Source: Falsiroseomonas sp.
Lineage (GTDB): Bacteria; Pseudomonadota; Alphaproteobacteria; Acetobacterales; Acetobacteraceae
Length of the DNA: 49,389 bases
Assembly (NCBI RefSeq): GCF_030695085.1
Contig: NZ_JAUYTS010000088.1
Location: 1 to 49,389 of the forward strand
Direction of reading: 5' to 3'
Shown here: piece after piece, positions 7,880 through 15,359 of the stretch
Layout of the letters: every line of letters begins with the position of its first letter
Position numbering within the stretch: position 1 is the stretch's first letter
Translations under genes and position numbers: made by a program
The notes under the pieces: generated by a model
Databases searched by the model: none
Told to the model about the DNA's origin: nothing
Seen by the model: the letters and a program-made list of their open reading frames with translations, nothing else

Positions 7880-8872
7880 CTACTGTCGTTCCATGTTGGT
7901 GCGCTCGACCACCTCGGCCCAGCGCGCCATTTCGGCATGCACGGTGGCGCGCGTCTCGGCAGGCGTGCCGGGCGCGCGCGGCGTCAGACCCAGCGCACCG
8001 AGGCGCGCCTGAAGTTCCGCATTGCCATGCATCGCCTGTGCCACGGCGGTAATGCGTTGCACAATTGCGGGCGGCGCATTGGCCGGCGTGCCGATGGCGT
8101 ACCAGGTGACGATGTCGAAGCCCGGCTGGCCGAGGGCTTCCGCCACCGTCGGTACCTCCGGCAGCAGCGGCGACCGCTCGCCGGAGGTGATGGCCAGCGC
8201 CCGTACCTCGCCGCCTCGGATCTGGCCGAGCACGGCGGAGGCGGTTTCCGCCACCACCTGCACCTCGTTGTTGCGCAGCGCGATGATGGCGGCGGGCGTG
8301 CCGCGATAGGGCACATGGGTCATGCGGAAGCCGCCCGCGCTCTGCACCGCCTCGGCCACGAAATGCTGCGTGCTGCCGACGCCCACGGTGGCGAAGTTGA
8401 TGGCATCCGGCCGCGCCTTGGCCTGCGCCACAAGCTCCGCCATGTCCTTCGGGCCGTTCGGCCCGGCCAGGATCACGAGGCCGGTGGAGGCCACCATCGC
8501 CACCGGGTCGATATCCGCGCGCGGGTCGTAGGGCAGGCTGCGGTACAGGGCGGCGGACACCGCGAAGCCGTTGTTCAGCAGCATCAGCGTGTGGCCGTCA
8601 TTGGCGCGGGCCAGCGTATTGGCGGCCAGCGTGCCACCGGCGCCGGGGCGGTTCTCAACCACCACCGGCTGGCCCCAGGCGGCCGACATGGCAGGCGCCA
8701 GCAGCCGCGCCACGATATCCGTGGTGCCGCCGGCGCCGAAGCCCTGGATGAAGCGCACCGGCCGGTCCGGCCATGCCGCCTGGGCGCGGGCTGCCAGCGG
8801 CAGCAGCAGCGCAGGCAGCGCGAGGGCGGTGCGACGGCCGATGCTTCGCGGTGTTTCCCGGGTCATGGACAT
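7880..8872 (-). CDS. Bug/TctC-family periplasmic solute-binding protein (1 of 4)
   Basis: 330 aa. Tripartite tricarboxylate transporter receptor: a Venus-flytrap protein that usually binds carboxylates. The signal region contains GRRTALALPALLLPLAARAQ, with cleavage expected after ARA. The mature start WPDRPVRFIQGFGAGGTTDI, VENRPGAGG near residue 73 and HVPYRGTPAAI are family hallmarks. The start at 8872 has AGGGAAA immediately upstream; the frame stays open for 157 codons further but without family sequence. No TctA/TctB membrane genes are nearby. It is upstream of the nitroreductase gene and divergent from the NTF2-like gene at 8982. Confidence 0.9.
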   Translation of the reverse strand: MSMTRETPRSIGRRTALALPALLLPLAARAQAAWPDRPVRFIQGFGAGGTTDIVARLLAPAMSAAWGQPVVVENRPGAGGTLAANTLARANDGHTLMLLNNGFAVSAALYRSLPYDPRADIDPVAMVASTGLVILAGPNGPKDMAELVAQAKARPDAINFATVGVGSTQHFVAEAVQSAGGFRMTHVPYRGTPAAIIALRNNEVQVVAETASAVLGQIRGGEVRALAITSGERSPLLPEVPTVAEALGQPGFDIVTWYAIGTPANAPPAIVQRITAVAQAMHGNAELQARLGALGLTPRAPGTPAETRATVHAEMARWAEVVERTNMERQ

Positions 8873-8981
8873 TTTCCCTGTGCTGTTGCAATCGAGCGCG
8901 ATGCAATCGTTTGTTGCCCACCCCATTACGGCAGCGTCGCCACCCGTCAAGCCCAAAGCCGCCTTGCCCGAGGAACCCGCC

Positions 8982-9590
8982 ATGTCCGATCTTCTCCGCC
9001 GCCTGCAGGTCGCCGAACTGGTGCAGAACTGGGCGGTCTGGCGCGATGCCGGGGATTGGGACCGCTTTGCCACCTGCTGGCATGAGGATGGGCGGATGAT
9101 GGCCACCTGGTGCCAGGCCTCGGCGGCGGATTTCATCGCCGCGTCCAAGGCCGGCTGGGCGCGCGGCGTCTCGATCCTGCATTTCCTGGGCGGCTGCTCC
9201 GTTGACCTCGCCGGCAACCGCGCCATCGCGCAAACGAAAATGACCATCAGCCAGCGGGCGGAGGTGCATGGCGTACTGGTGGACGTGGTCTGCACCGGCC
9301 GCTTCCACGACTTCATCGAGGAGCGGGACGGCAAGTGGGGCATCGTGCTGCGCCAGCCGATCTATGAGAAGGACCGGATGGACCCGGTGGACCCGGCGGC
9401 GAAGCTGCAACTCGACCCGGCGCTGCTGGCGCGCTTTCCCGAGGGCTATCGCCACCTCGCCTATCTCCAGACCGGCATCGGCTATGAGGTGAAGACGGAC
9501 ATGCCGGGGCTGAAGGGTGAAAAAGTGCAGGCGCTGTATGCCGCCGGCCGCCGCTGGCTGGCTGGCGAACCGCATGGCTGGGCTGAATAA
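8982..9590 (+). CDS. NTF2/SnoaL-like domain protein
   Basis: 202 aa. The N-terminal part (MSDLLRRLQVAELVQNWAVWRDAGDWDRFATCWHEDGRM) matches the helix and first strands of SnoaL-like proteins (NTF2-fold cone), as in scytalone dehydratase-like and ring-hydroxylating beta-subunit-like enzymes. The rest (HFLGGCSVDL, RFHDFIEERDGKWGI) fits the curved sheet. The C-terminal 60 residues are an extension. AGGAA lies 6 bases before the ATG. It is divergent from the Bug-nitroreductase pair, so a shared pathway is possible. Reaction unknown. Confidence 0.78.
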   Translation: MSDLLRRLQVAELVQNWAVWRDAGDWDRFATCWHEDGRMMATWCQASAADFIAASKAGWARGVSILHFLGGCSVDLAGNRAIAQTKMTISQRAEVHGVLVDVVCTGRFHDFIEERDGKWGIVLRQPIYEKDRMDPVDPAAKLQLDPALLARFPEGYRHLAYLQTGIGYEVKTDMPGLKGEKVQALYAAGRRWLAGEPHGWAE

Positions 9591-9725
9591 CTCCCGCTTT
9601 CATCAATTCTTCAGGGAAATATGTCACCTCTGCGTCATGGCCCTGCCGGATGGCTGTCGCCATTGCTAGCTAGGATCGAGCCCAGGATGGGCGATCGAGT
9701 CCCGTCCGGGGTTCAGGAGGTTTGC

Positions 9726-9938
9726 ATGGACGACCAGGCTTTCCGGCGTGAGCGGATGCTCGCCTCGGGCCTGTTGCGGGAAGCGGCACCGGCGGAGCTG
9801 GCGCTGCTGGCGCGCATGCGGGACGAGGCCGAGGGCCCGCTTCGGTCGCAGCCGCAGCCCGCCCGCCCCCTGCTGCTTTCGGCCCTGCCGCATAGGCCTG
9901 GCTACCGCCCCGCAAAACGGCCACGCGCGACCGTCTGA
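9726..9938 (+). CDS. Small hypothetical protein
   Basis: 70 aa. An excellent Shine-Dalgarno sequence (CAGGAGG, 9714-9720) precedes the ATG. The N-terminal half is helical and charged (FRRERMLASGLLREAAPAELALLARM); the C-terminal half is Pro/Arg-rich and probably disordered. I recognise no family. It lies 56 bases upstream of livG on the same strand; the spacing does not prove co-transcription. Confidence 0.5.
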   Translation: MDDQAFRRERMLASGLLREAAPAELALLARMRDEAEGPLRSQPQPARPLLLSALPHRPGYRPAKRPRATV

Positions 9939-9994
9939 TCCGCAGCCTGAGCGGGCTTCCGGCGCGGCGGGGGCGCGTGTAGCGTTCCCGTTTG

Positions 9995-10783
9995 ATGACG
10001 AATGCCTCCCCCCCGACCCCCCTGTTGCAGGTCCGCGGCCTGACGCGCCGTTTCGGCGGCGTGGTGGCGCTGGACGGGCTGGATCTGGAGGTGCGGCCGG
10101 GCACCGTCACCGGGCTGATCGGCCCGAACGGCGCCGGCAAATCCACCGCCTTCCAATGCATCTCCGGCGTCATCCCGCCGGATGCCGGGCAGGTGCTGTT
10201 CAACGGCCAGGACATCACCGGCCTGCGGCCGGACCGCATCACCGGCGCCGGCCTGGTGCGCAGCTTCCAGATCGCCCGCGGCATTCCGCGCCTGACGGTG
10301 CTGGAGAACCTTCTCCTCTATGGCCCGGCGCAGCCCGGCGAAGGCGTCGCCGCCGCCATCCTGCGCCCCGCCGCCATGCGCGCGCGGGAGGAAGCGCTGC
10401 GCGAACGCGCCAAGGCTGTTGCCGCCCGGCTGAACCTGACGGCTGTGCTGGACAACCAGGCCTCGGCACTGTCCGGCGGCCAGAAGAAGCTGATGGAGAT
10501 CGGCCGCGCCCTGATGGCCGAACCCCGCCTGCTGCTGCTGGACGAACCGGTGGCCGGCGTGAACCCGACCCTGTCCGCCGAGATCGCCACCCATATCGGC
10601 ACGCTGCGCGATGAGGGGCTGACCGTGCTGATCGTCGAGCATCACATGGATTTCGTGGCCTCCCTCTGCGACCCGGTCATCGTCATGGCGGAAGGCCGCC
10701 GCCTGGTGGAAGGCAGCTTCGCCGAAGTGGCGGAGGATACGCGGGTACAGGAGGCCTATATGGGCCGGAGAGCGCACGCATGA
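9995..10783 (+). CDS. livG: Branched-chain amino acid-type ABC transporter ATP-binding protein
   Basis: 262 aa. Walker A GPNGAGKST at residues 43-51, Q-loop region SFQIARGIPRLTVLENLLL, signature LSGGQ, Walker B LLLLDEPVAGVNP and the switch histidine in IVEHHMDFV. The insert between Q-loop and signature and the GVNP tail of Walker B are characteristic of LivG. TTG at 9992 immediately precedes the ATG; either could serve. First transport gene of a six-gene run (livG, livF, binding protein, livH, livM, GAF protein). A small hairpin CGGTCA-CGA-TGACCG (10785-10799) follows its stop. Confidence 0.93.
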   Translation: MTNASPPTPLLQVRGLTRRFGGVVALDGLDLEVRPGTVTGLIGPNGAGKSTAFQCISGVIPPDAGQVLFNGQDITGLRPDRITGAGLVRSFQIARGIPRLTVLENLLLYGPAQPGEGVAAAILRPAAMRAREEALRERAKAVAARLNLTAVLDNQASALSGGQKKLMEIGRALMAEPRLLLLDEPVAGVNPTLSAEIATHIGTLRDEGLTVLIVEHHMDFVASLCDPVIVMAEGRRLVEGSFAEVAEDTRVQEAYMGRRAHA

Positions 10784-10835
10784 CCGGTCACGATGACCGC
10801 AGGGCGCAGCGGGCATCCTGCCGCGGAGACGCGGC

Positions 10836-11585
10836 ATGATGGCGGCGAGCACCGAAGGTCTGAATCCTGACGGCAGCATCCTGTTGCAGGTGGAAGCCCT
10901 GGTCGGCGGCTATGGCGCGGCGGATGAAATCCTGAAGGGCATCACCGTCTCGCTGCCGCCGCGCCGCATGGCCGCGATCGTCGGACCCAATGGCGCCGGC
11001 AAATCCACGCTGCTGAAGGCCATCGCCGGCATGCTGCGCGCCAAGTCGGGCAGCGTCCGCCTGGCCGGCGAGATGCTGACCGGCCTGCCGCCGCGCGGCA
11101 TCGCCGCCCGCGGGGTCGCCTTCGTGCCGCAGGAGGCGAACATCTTCCCCAGCCTCTCGGTGCGCGAGAACCTGGAGATGGGCGGCTACCTCGAACCCCG
11201 CGCCACGGTGGTGCAGCGGGTGGAGGCGCTGTTCGCCCGCTTCCCCATGCTGGCCGAGAAGCGCCGCCGCGCCGCGCGCACGCTTTCGGGCGGGCAGCGG
11301 CAGATCCTGGCGATGGGCATGGCGCTGATGGTGGCACCGAAGCTGCTGCTGCTGGACGAGCCTTCCGCCGGCCTCAGCCCGAAGGCCGCCGAAAGCCTGT
11401 TCGACGACATCGCCGCCATCCATGCCGAGGGCACCGCCATCCTGATGGTGGAGCAGAATGCGCTGGAGGCGCTGGCGATCGCGGAGGATGGCATCGTCAT
11501 GGTCGATGGCCGCGTCGCCCGCACCGGCCCCGCCGCGGAGCTTGCCTCCGACCCCGAAGTGCGCCGCCTGTTTCTGGGCGGCTGA
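10836..11585 (+). CDS. livF: Branched-chain amino acid-type ABC transporter ATP-binding protein
   Basis: 249 aa. Walker A GPNGAGKST at residues 50-58, VPQEANIFPSLSVRENLEMG (LivF-type Q-loop region), LSGGQRQILAMGMALM, Walker B LLLLDEPSAGLSP and MVEQNALEAL, all hallmarks of LivF. It pairs with LivG as the second ATPase of the importer. The gap from livG is 52 bases. A second ATG directly follows the first. Confidence 0.93.
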   Translation: MMAASTEGLNPDGSILLQVEALVGGYGAADEILKGITVSLPPRRMAAIVGPNGAGKSTLLKAIAGMLRAKSGSVRLAGEMLTGLPPRGIAARGVAFVPQEANIFPSLSVRENLEMGGYLEPRATVVQRVEALFARFPMLAEKRRRAARTLSGGQRQILAMGMALMVAPKLLLLDEPSAGLSPKAAESLFDDIAAIHAEGTAILMVEQNALEALAIAEDGIVMVDGRVARTGPAAELASDPEVRRLFLGG

Positions 11586-11616
11586 CGTGCAACAACAAAA
11601 GAAGGGAAGCTGACGG

Positions 11617-12822
11617 ATGATGCAGATGAATATCGGGCGCCGCGGCGCCCTGCTCGGGGCGGCCGCCGCCGTCTCCTCCTTCGCCATCGGCGGTCGCGCC
11701 TTCGCGCAGACGCAGCCGGTGGTGTTCGGCGCGCTGCCGCCGCTGACCGGCGCCGGCGGGCCCTATGGCCCGGCCATGCTGCGCGCCATGCAGGGCGTGG
11801 TGGAGCAGGCGAACAGCGCCGGCGGCATCAAGGGCCGCCAGGTGCGCCTCGCCTTCGAGGATGACCAGACCAACCCCGATGCCGGCGTGCGCGGCGCGCG
11901 CAAGCTGATCGATGTGGACCGCGTGCAGGCGCTGATGGGCACCTGGGCGTCCTCCGTCACCACGGCCGTCGCACCGCTGTGCTGGGAAAACCGGGTGCCG
12001 CTGTTTACCGTCTCGGGCGCCGACAGCATCACCCTGCTGCCGCATCAGGGGCACATCTTCCGCACCCAGCCGAACAGCCGCCTGCAGATCGAGACGGCCA
12101 GCAAGTGGCTGCTCGGCAAGGGCGCCAGGCGGGTGTTCCACATGGCGGCGCAATCGCCCTTCGCGCAGTCCAGCCAGGAGGTGATGACCGCGACGCTGGG
12201 TGCCGCCGGCGGCACCGTTTCCGGCTACATCGTCTATGAGCGGGAAAAGACCGCCTTCCGGTCGGAGGTGGACCAGATCATGCGCTCGCGCTCCGACACC
12301 GTGATGCTGAACGGCTACCTGCCGGATGTGACCATCCTGCTGCGGGAGTTGTATCGCGCCGGCTTCGACGGCCGCCGCTTCACCTTCGCCTATGCCGCGC
12401 CGGCCAGCGTCTTCGGCACGCTGCCGAATGAGGTGACGAATGGGCTGACCACCTTCCAGCCGAGCCCCGACCTCAACAGCCCCGCCTTCACCCGGCTGAA
12501 GGCCGCCTTCGGCAACACGGAGGTGGACCCGTATTCGGCGCAGGTGCACGACCACGCCACCATGGCGATCCTGGCCGCCGCGCAAGGCGGCGAGGCGACC
12601 GGCACCGTCATCCGCGAGAATGTCCGCAAGATCTCCCAGGGCGATGGGGAGAAGGTGGACAATGTCACGGACGGGCTGCGCCTGATCGCCGCCGGACGCG
12701 CCGTGAATTTCGAGGGCGCCTCCGGCCCCTGCGAATTCGACGACCGTGGCGACATCCGCGGCACCAAGTTCCGCTACGAGGTGGCGGAGGGCGGCGCCTA
12801 CCGGGTGCTCGAACTGGTTTGA
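11617..12822 (+). CDS. Periplasmic substrate-binding protein of the Liv-type ABC transporter
   Basis: 401 aa. The N-terminus (NIGRRGALLGAAAAVSSFAI then AFAQTQP) is a signal peptide with a twin-arginine-like start and cleavage after AFA, so export may be through Tat. The mature part is a type-I periplasmic fold (peripla_BP_6): VVFGALPPLTGAGGPYG, GIKGRQVRLAFEDDQTNPDAG, GTWASSVTTAVAPLC. These proteins bind branched-chain amino acids, amides, urea or aromatic acids; the ligand here is not evident. AAGGGAAG lies upstream. The 168-base gap to livH is unusually long for this operon. Confidence 0.9.
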   Translation: MMQMNIGRRGALLGAAAAVSSFAIGGRAFAQTQPVVFGALPPLTGAGGPYGPAMLRAMQGVVEQANSAGGIKGRQVRLAFEDDQTNPDAGVRGARKLIDVDRVQALMGTWASSVTTAVAPLCWENRVPLFTVSGADSITLLPHQGHIFRTQPNSRLQIETASKWLLGKGARRVFHMAAQSPFAQSSQEVMTATLGAAGGTVSGYIVYEREKTAFRSEVDQIMRSRSDTVMLNGYLPDVTILLRELYRAGFDGRRFTFAYAAPASVFGTLPNEVTNGLTTFQPSPDLNSPAFTRLKAAFGNTEVDPYSAQVHDHATMAILAAAQGGEATGTVIRENVRKISQGDGEKVDNVTDGLRLIAAGRAVNFEGASGPCEFDDRGDIRGTKFRYEVAEGGAYRVLELV

Positions 12823-12853
12823 GAGGCGTGCCCCGATCCAGGAGCCACCTGTG

Positions 12854-12994
12854 ATGCAGGATGGGCGCGCGATGCGGCCCGCAGGGCCGAGCAGCCGAAC
12901 GGCCGCCGCGGCCTATGCCGCGAAGCCCAGCGGCCGGAGGCCGCGCCCGTCACGCCTCTGGCGTGCCTGCGGCGCGACTGAGGGCACGCAATGA
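12854..12994 (+). CDS. Possible 46-codon ORF overlapping the livH start
   Basis: An open frame starts at ATG 12854 (or GTG 12851) with AGGAG (12840-12844) upstream and ends in TGA overlapping the livH ATG as ATGA (12991-12994). The product would be Arg/Ala/Pro-rich and low in complexity, matching no family. It could be a coupling leader for livH, or a by-product of a palindromic spacer. The latter is at least as likely. Confidence 0.22.
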   Translation: MQDGRAMRPAGPSSRTAAAAYAAKPSGRRPRPSRLWRACGATEGTQ

Positions 12995-13863
12995 TCCAGG
13001 ACTGGCGGGATCTCGTTCAGGTTTTGCTGAACGGGGTCATGGCGGGCAGCGTGCTGATGCTGCCCGCCATCGGCTTCAACTGCATCTTCGCGGTGCTGCG
13101 CTACCCGAACTTCTCCATCGCCGGCTTCGCCACGGTGGGCGCCTTCGCCGGCTGGGTCGCCAATGCGGTCTATGGCTGGCCGATCGGGCTCGCCTTGCCG
13201 CTGGCCTTCCTGGTGGCCGGGCTGGTGTCCCTGACGGCGGAGGAACTGGCCTTCCGGCCGCTGCGCCCGGCCGGGCCGCTGACGGTCGCCATCGCCTCCG
13301 TCGCCATGACCATCCTGCTGGAGAACATCATCCGCTTCGGCTTCGGCAACGACCTGCGCGGCTACGACCTGCCGATCCTGCGCGACTGGCGCTTCGATGG
13401 CATCCGCGTGAATCCGCAGCAACTGCAGAACACCGGCTACGCCATCGTCGCGGCGGGCGGGCTGTTTCTTCTGCTGGGCTTTTCGCGGCTGGGGCGCGCG
13501 ATGCGGGCTGTCGCCGACAATCCCGTGCTGGCGGATATCAAGGGTGTCGATCCCAACCGCATCGCCCGCGTCGCGGTGTTCCTCGGTGGCGGGCTGGCGG
13601 GCTGCGGCGGCATGCTGATCGGCATCGATACCTCGATCGACCCGCTGACCGGCTTCCGCGTCGTGCTTTCCGTCTTCGCCGCCGCCGTGGTCGGCGGGCT
13701 GGGGTCGATCCCCGGTGCCGCGCTCGGCGCCATGGTGGTGGGGGTGGGGGAGGAGCTGGCCGGGGTGGTGCTGTCGCCGGCCTACCGCACCGTCACCGCC
13801 TTCCTCGCCATCCTGCTGGTGCTGATGTTCCGGCCACAGGGGATTTTGGGGGGGCGCAACTGA
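12991..13863 (+). CDS. livH: Branched-chain amino acid-type ABC transporter permease
   Basis: 290 aa, about eight hydrophobic segments. LivH-type features: GVMAGSVLMLPAIGFNCIFAVLR near the start, SIASVAMTILLENIIRFGFG, MRAVADNPVLADIKGVD (coupling-helix region) and the final FRPQGILG. Forms the channel with LivM. GAGGG lies 8 bases upstream of the ATG. Its TGA overlaps the livM ATG (ATGA), so translation is coupled. Confidence 0.93.
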   Translation: MIQDWRDLVQVLLNGVMAGSVLMLPAIGFNCIFAVLRYPNFSIAGFATVGAFAGWVANAVYGWPIGLALPLAFLVAGLVSLTAEELAFRPLRPAGPLTVAIASVAMTILLENIIRFGFGNDLRGYDLPILRDWRFDGIRVNPQQLQNTGYAIVAAGGLFLLLGFSRLGRAMRAVADNPVLADIKGVDPNRIARVAVFLGGGLAGCGGMLIGIDTSIDPLTGFRVVLSVFAAAVVGGLGSIPGAALGAMVVGVGEELAGVVLSPAYRTVTAFLAILLVLMFRPQGILGGRN

Positions 13864-14765
13864 TGGAAGCCTACCTGGTCGCCATGCTGGTCTTCGCGGG
13901 CTTCTATGCGCTGATGGCGCTGGGGCTGAACGTGATCTGGGGCCTGGCGGGGATGGTCAATCTCGGCCTGGTCGGCTTCTTCGCCGTCGGCGCCTATGCC
14001 TCCGCGCTGCTGACCACCAAGCTGCTCTGGCCGATGCCGCTGGGCTGGGCCGCCGGCGCGGTGATGGCCGCCGCCGCGGGCGCCATCATGGCGCTGATCG
14101 TGGCGCGGCTGCGGGGCGACTACCTCGCCATCGTCACGCTGGGCTTCGCCGAGGTGATCCGCCTTGTGGCATCCAACGAGATCTGGCTGACCAACGGCAC
14201 GGATGGCATCTCCGGCATTCCGGGGCCCTGGCGCGGCGATGTCTCGCCGCAGGGGTTCAACCTGATCTATCTCGGCATCGTCTGGACCGCGGTGGCGGTG
14301 GTGTTCGTGCTGCTCGCGCGCCTGTCGCATTCCCCCTTCGGCCGCGTGCTGCGCGCGATCCGGGAGGATCAGGACATCGCCGCGGTCGCCGGCAAGCCGG
14401 TGCTCTGGTTCAAGGTGCGCGCCTTCACCATCGGCGCGGCGGTGCTCGGCGGGGCAGGGGCGCTGTATGCGCATTACAACGCCTATATCGCGCCGGACGG
14501 CTTCGCCCCGCTGCTGACCATCTACATCGTGCTGGCGCTGACCGCGGGCGGCGTGGGGGCGATGCGGGGTGCCATCATCGGTGCGCTGTTCGTGATCGCG
14601 CTGCTGGAATCCACGCGCTTCCTCTCCGCCGTCATCCCGGGCATCAGCCCGGTGCAGAAGGCGGCCCTGCGTGAAGGCACCATCGCGCTGAGCCTGATCC
14701 TGCTGCTGCGCTTCCGGCCGCAGGGCCTGATTCCTGAGAAAACCCGTACCAAGGCGACCCCATGA
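13863..14765 (+). CDS. livM: Branched-chain amino acid-type ABC transporter permease
   Basis: 300 aa, about nine hydrophobic segments. ALGLNVIWGLAGMVNLGLVGFFAVGAY is the classic LivM N-terminal motif; LRGDYLAIVTLGFAEVIRL, NGTDGISGIP and SPFGRVLRAIREDQDIAAVAGK follow, and FRPQGLIPE closes the protein. The start overlaps livH by one base within ATGA. Its own stop overlaps the GAF gene start by ATGA. Confidence 0.94.
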   Translation: MEAYLVAMLVFAGFYALMALGLNVIWGLAGMVNLGLVGFFAVGAYASALLTTKLLWPMPLGWAAGAVMAAAAGAIMALIVARLRGDYLAIVTLGFAEVIRLVASNEIWLTNGTDGISGIPGPWRGDVSPQGFNLIYLGIVWTAVAVVFVLLARLSHSPFGRVLRAIREDQDIAAVAGKPVLWFKVRAFTIGAAVLGGAGALYAHYNAYIAPDGFAPLLTIYIVLALTAGGVGAMRGAIIGALFVIALLESTRFLSAVIPGISPVQKAALREGTIALSLILLLRFRPQGLIPEKTRTKATP

Positions 14766-15256
14766 CCCGCCCCGTTCCCGATTATTCCCCCGTCATTTCC
14801 GCCATCGCGGCCGGCGGCCAGCCGGGCCCGTTGTTTGCCGCCCTCGATACCGCCATGGGCCAGGCGATCGGCCACAAGCTGTTCACCATCCTGGTGATCC
14901 ATCCGGGCGCGAGTGAAAGCCAGCGCTATTATTCCAACATGCCGAAGGAATACCCTGTCGGCGGCCGCAAGCCGATCAACCCGACGCCCTGGTTCGCCAA
15001 GGTGCTGAACGAGGGCGTGCCCTATATCGGCACGACCTATGCCGACATCACGGACGTCTTCTACGACCACGAGCTGATCCGCAGCCTGGGCTGCGAAAGC
15101 GTGCTGAACGTGCCGGTCCGCTGGGACGGCCAGACCATCGCCACCATCAACCTGCTGCATGAGGCCGGCTGGTACAGCGAGGCGGATATCGCCACCGCGC
15201 AGCAATTCGCGGCGCTGGCCGTGCCCGGCGTGCTGAAGGTCATCTCCGACAAGTAG
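14762..15256 (+). CDS. Small GAF-domain protein coupled to the Liv transporter
   Basis: 164 aa, essentially one GAF domain: KLFTILVIHPG (strand), GGRKPINPTPWFAKVL, an ITDVFYDHELIRSLGCESVLNVPVRW segment, then TIATINLLHEAGWYSEADI. GAF folds bind small molecules (cyclic nucleotides, tetrapyrroles, amino or keto acids) or act as free-methionine sulfoxide reductase; the fRMSR three-cysteine set is absent (only C96 seen). No output domain is attached. ATGA overlap with livM shows stoichiometric co-translation, suggesting a sensor, trigger or enzyme acting on the imported solute. Function is inferred only from context. Confidence 0.82.
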   Translation: MTRPVPDYSPVISAIAAGGQPGPLFAALDTAMGQAIGHKLFTILVIHPGASESQRYYSNMPKEYPVGGRKPINPTPWFAKVLNEGVPYIGTTYADITDVFYDHELIRSLGCESVLNVPVRWDGQTIATINLLHEAGWYSEADIATAQQFAALAVPGVLKVISDK

Positions 15257-15264
15257 CCGCCAGA

Positions 15265-15291
15265 CAGCCCCCCGCATCCGGCGGGGGGCTG
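15265..15291 (+). terminator. Strong hairpin ending the Liv-GAF operon
   Basis: CAGCCCCCCGC (15265-15275) and GCGGGGGGCTG (15281-15291) form a perfect 11-bp stem with a 5-nt loop, 8 bases after the GAF gene stop. No T-run follows. Likely a terminator or 3'-end protecting structure. Confidence 0.65.
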
Positions 15292-15317
15292 GACGCCGGG
15301 CTCCCACCTCCGCAATA

Positions 15318-15331
15318 CTTAGGTATGTAAG
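15318..15331. promoter_or_regulatory. AT-rich palindromic patch upstream of the NicX-like gene
   Basis: CTTA-GGTATG-TAAG is a small inverted repeat inside the only AT-rich stretch of the 103-base gap, about 30 bases before the ATG at 15360. It could be the -10 region or an operator for the NicX-like/Bug pair. Weak evidence. Confidence 0.3.
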
Positions 15332-15359
15332 GGTCTCAACGACCAGCGGAGGAACCCCC

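Noticed and set aside
8873..9343. 157-codon upstream extension of the first Bug receptor
   Set aside because: It runs antisense through the NTF2-like gene, and the signal peptide with Shine-Dalgarno sequence begins at 8872.
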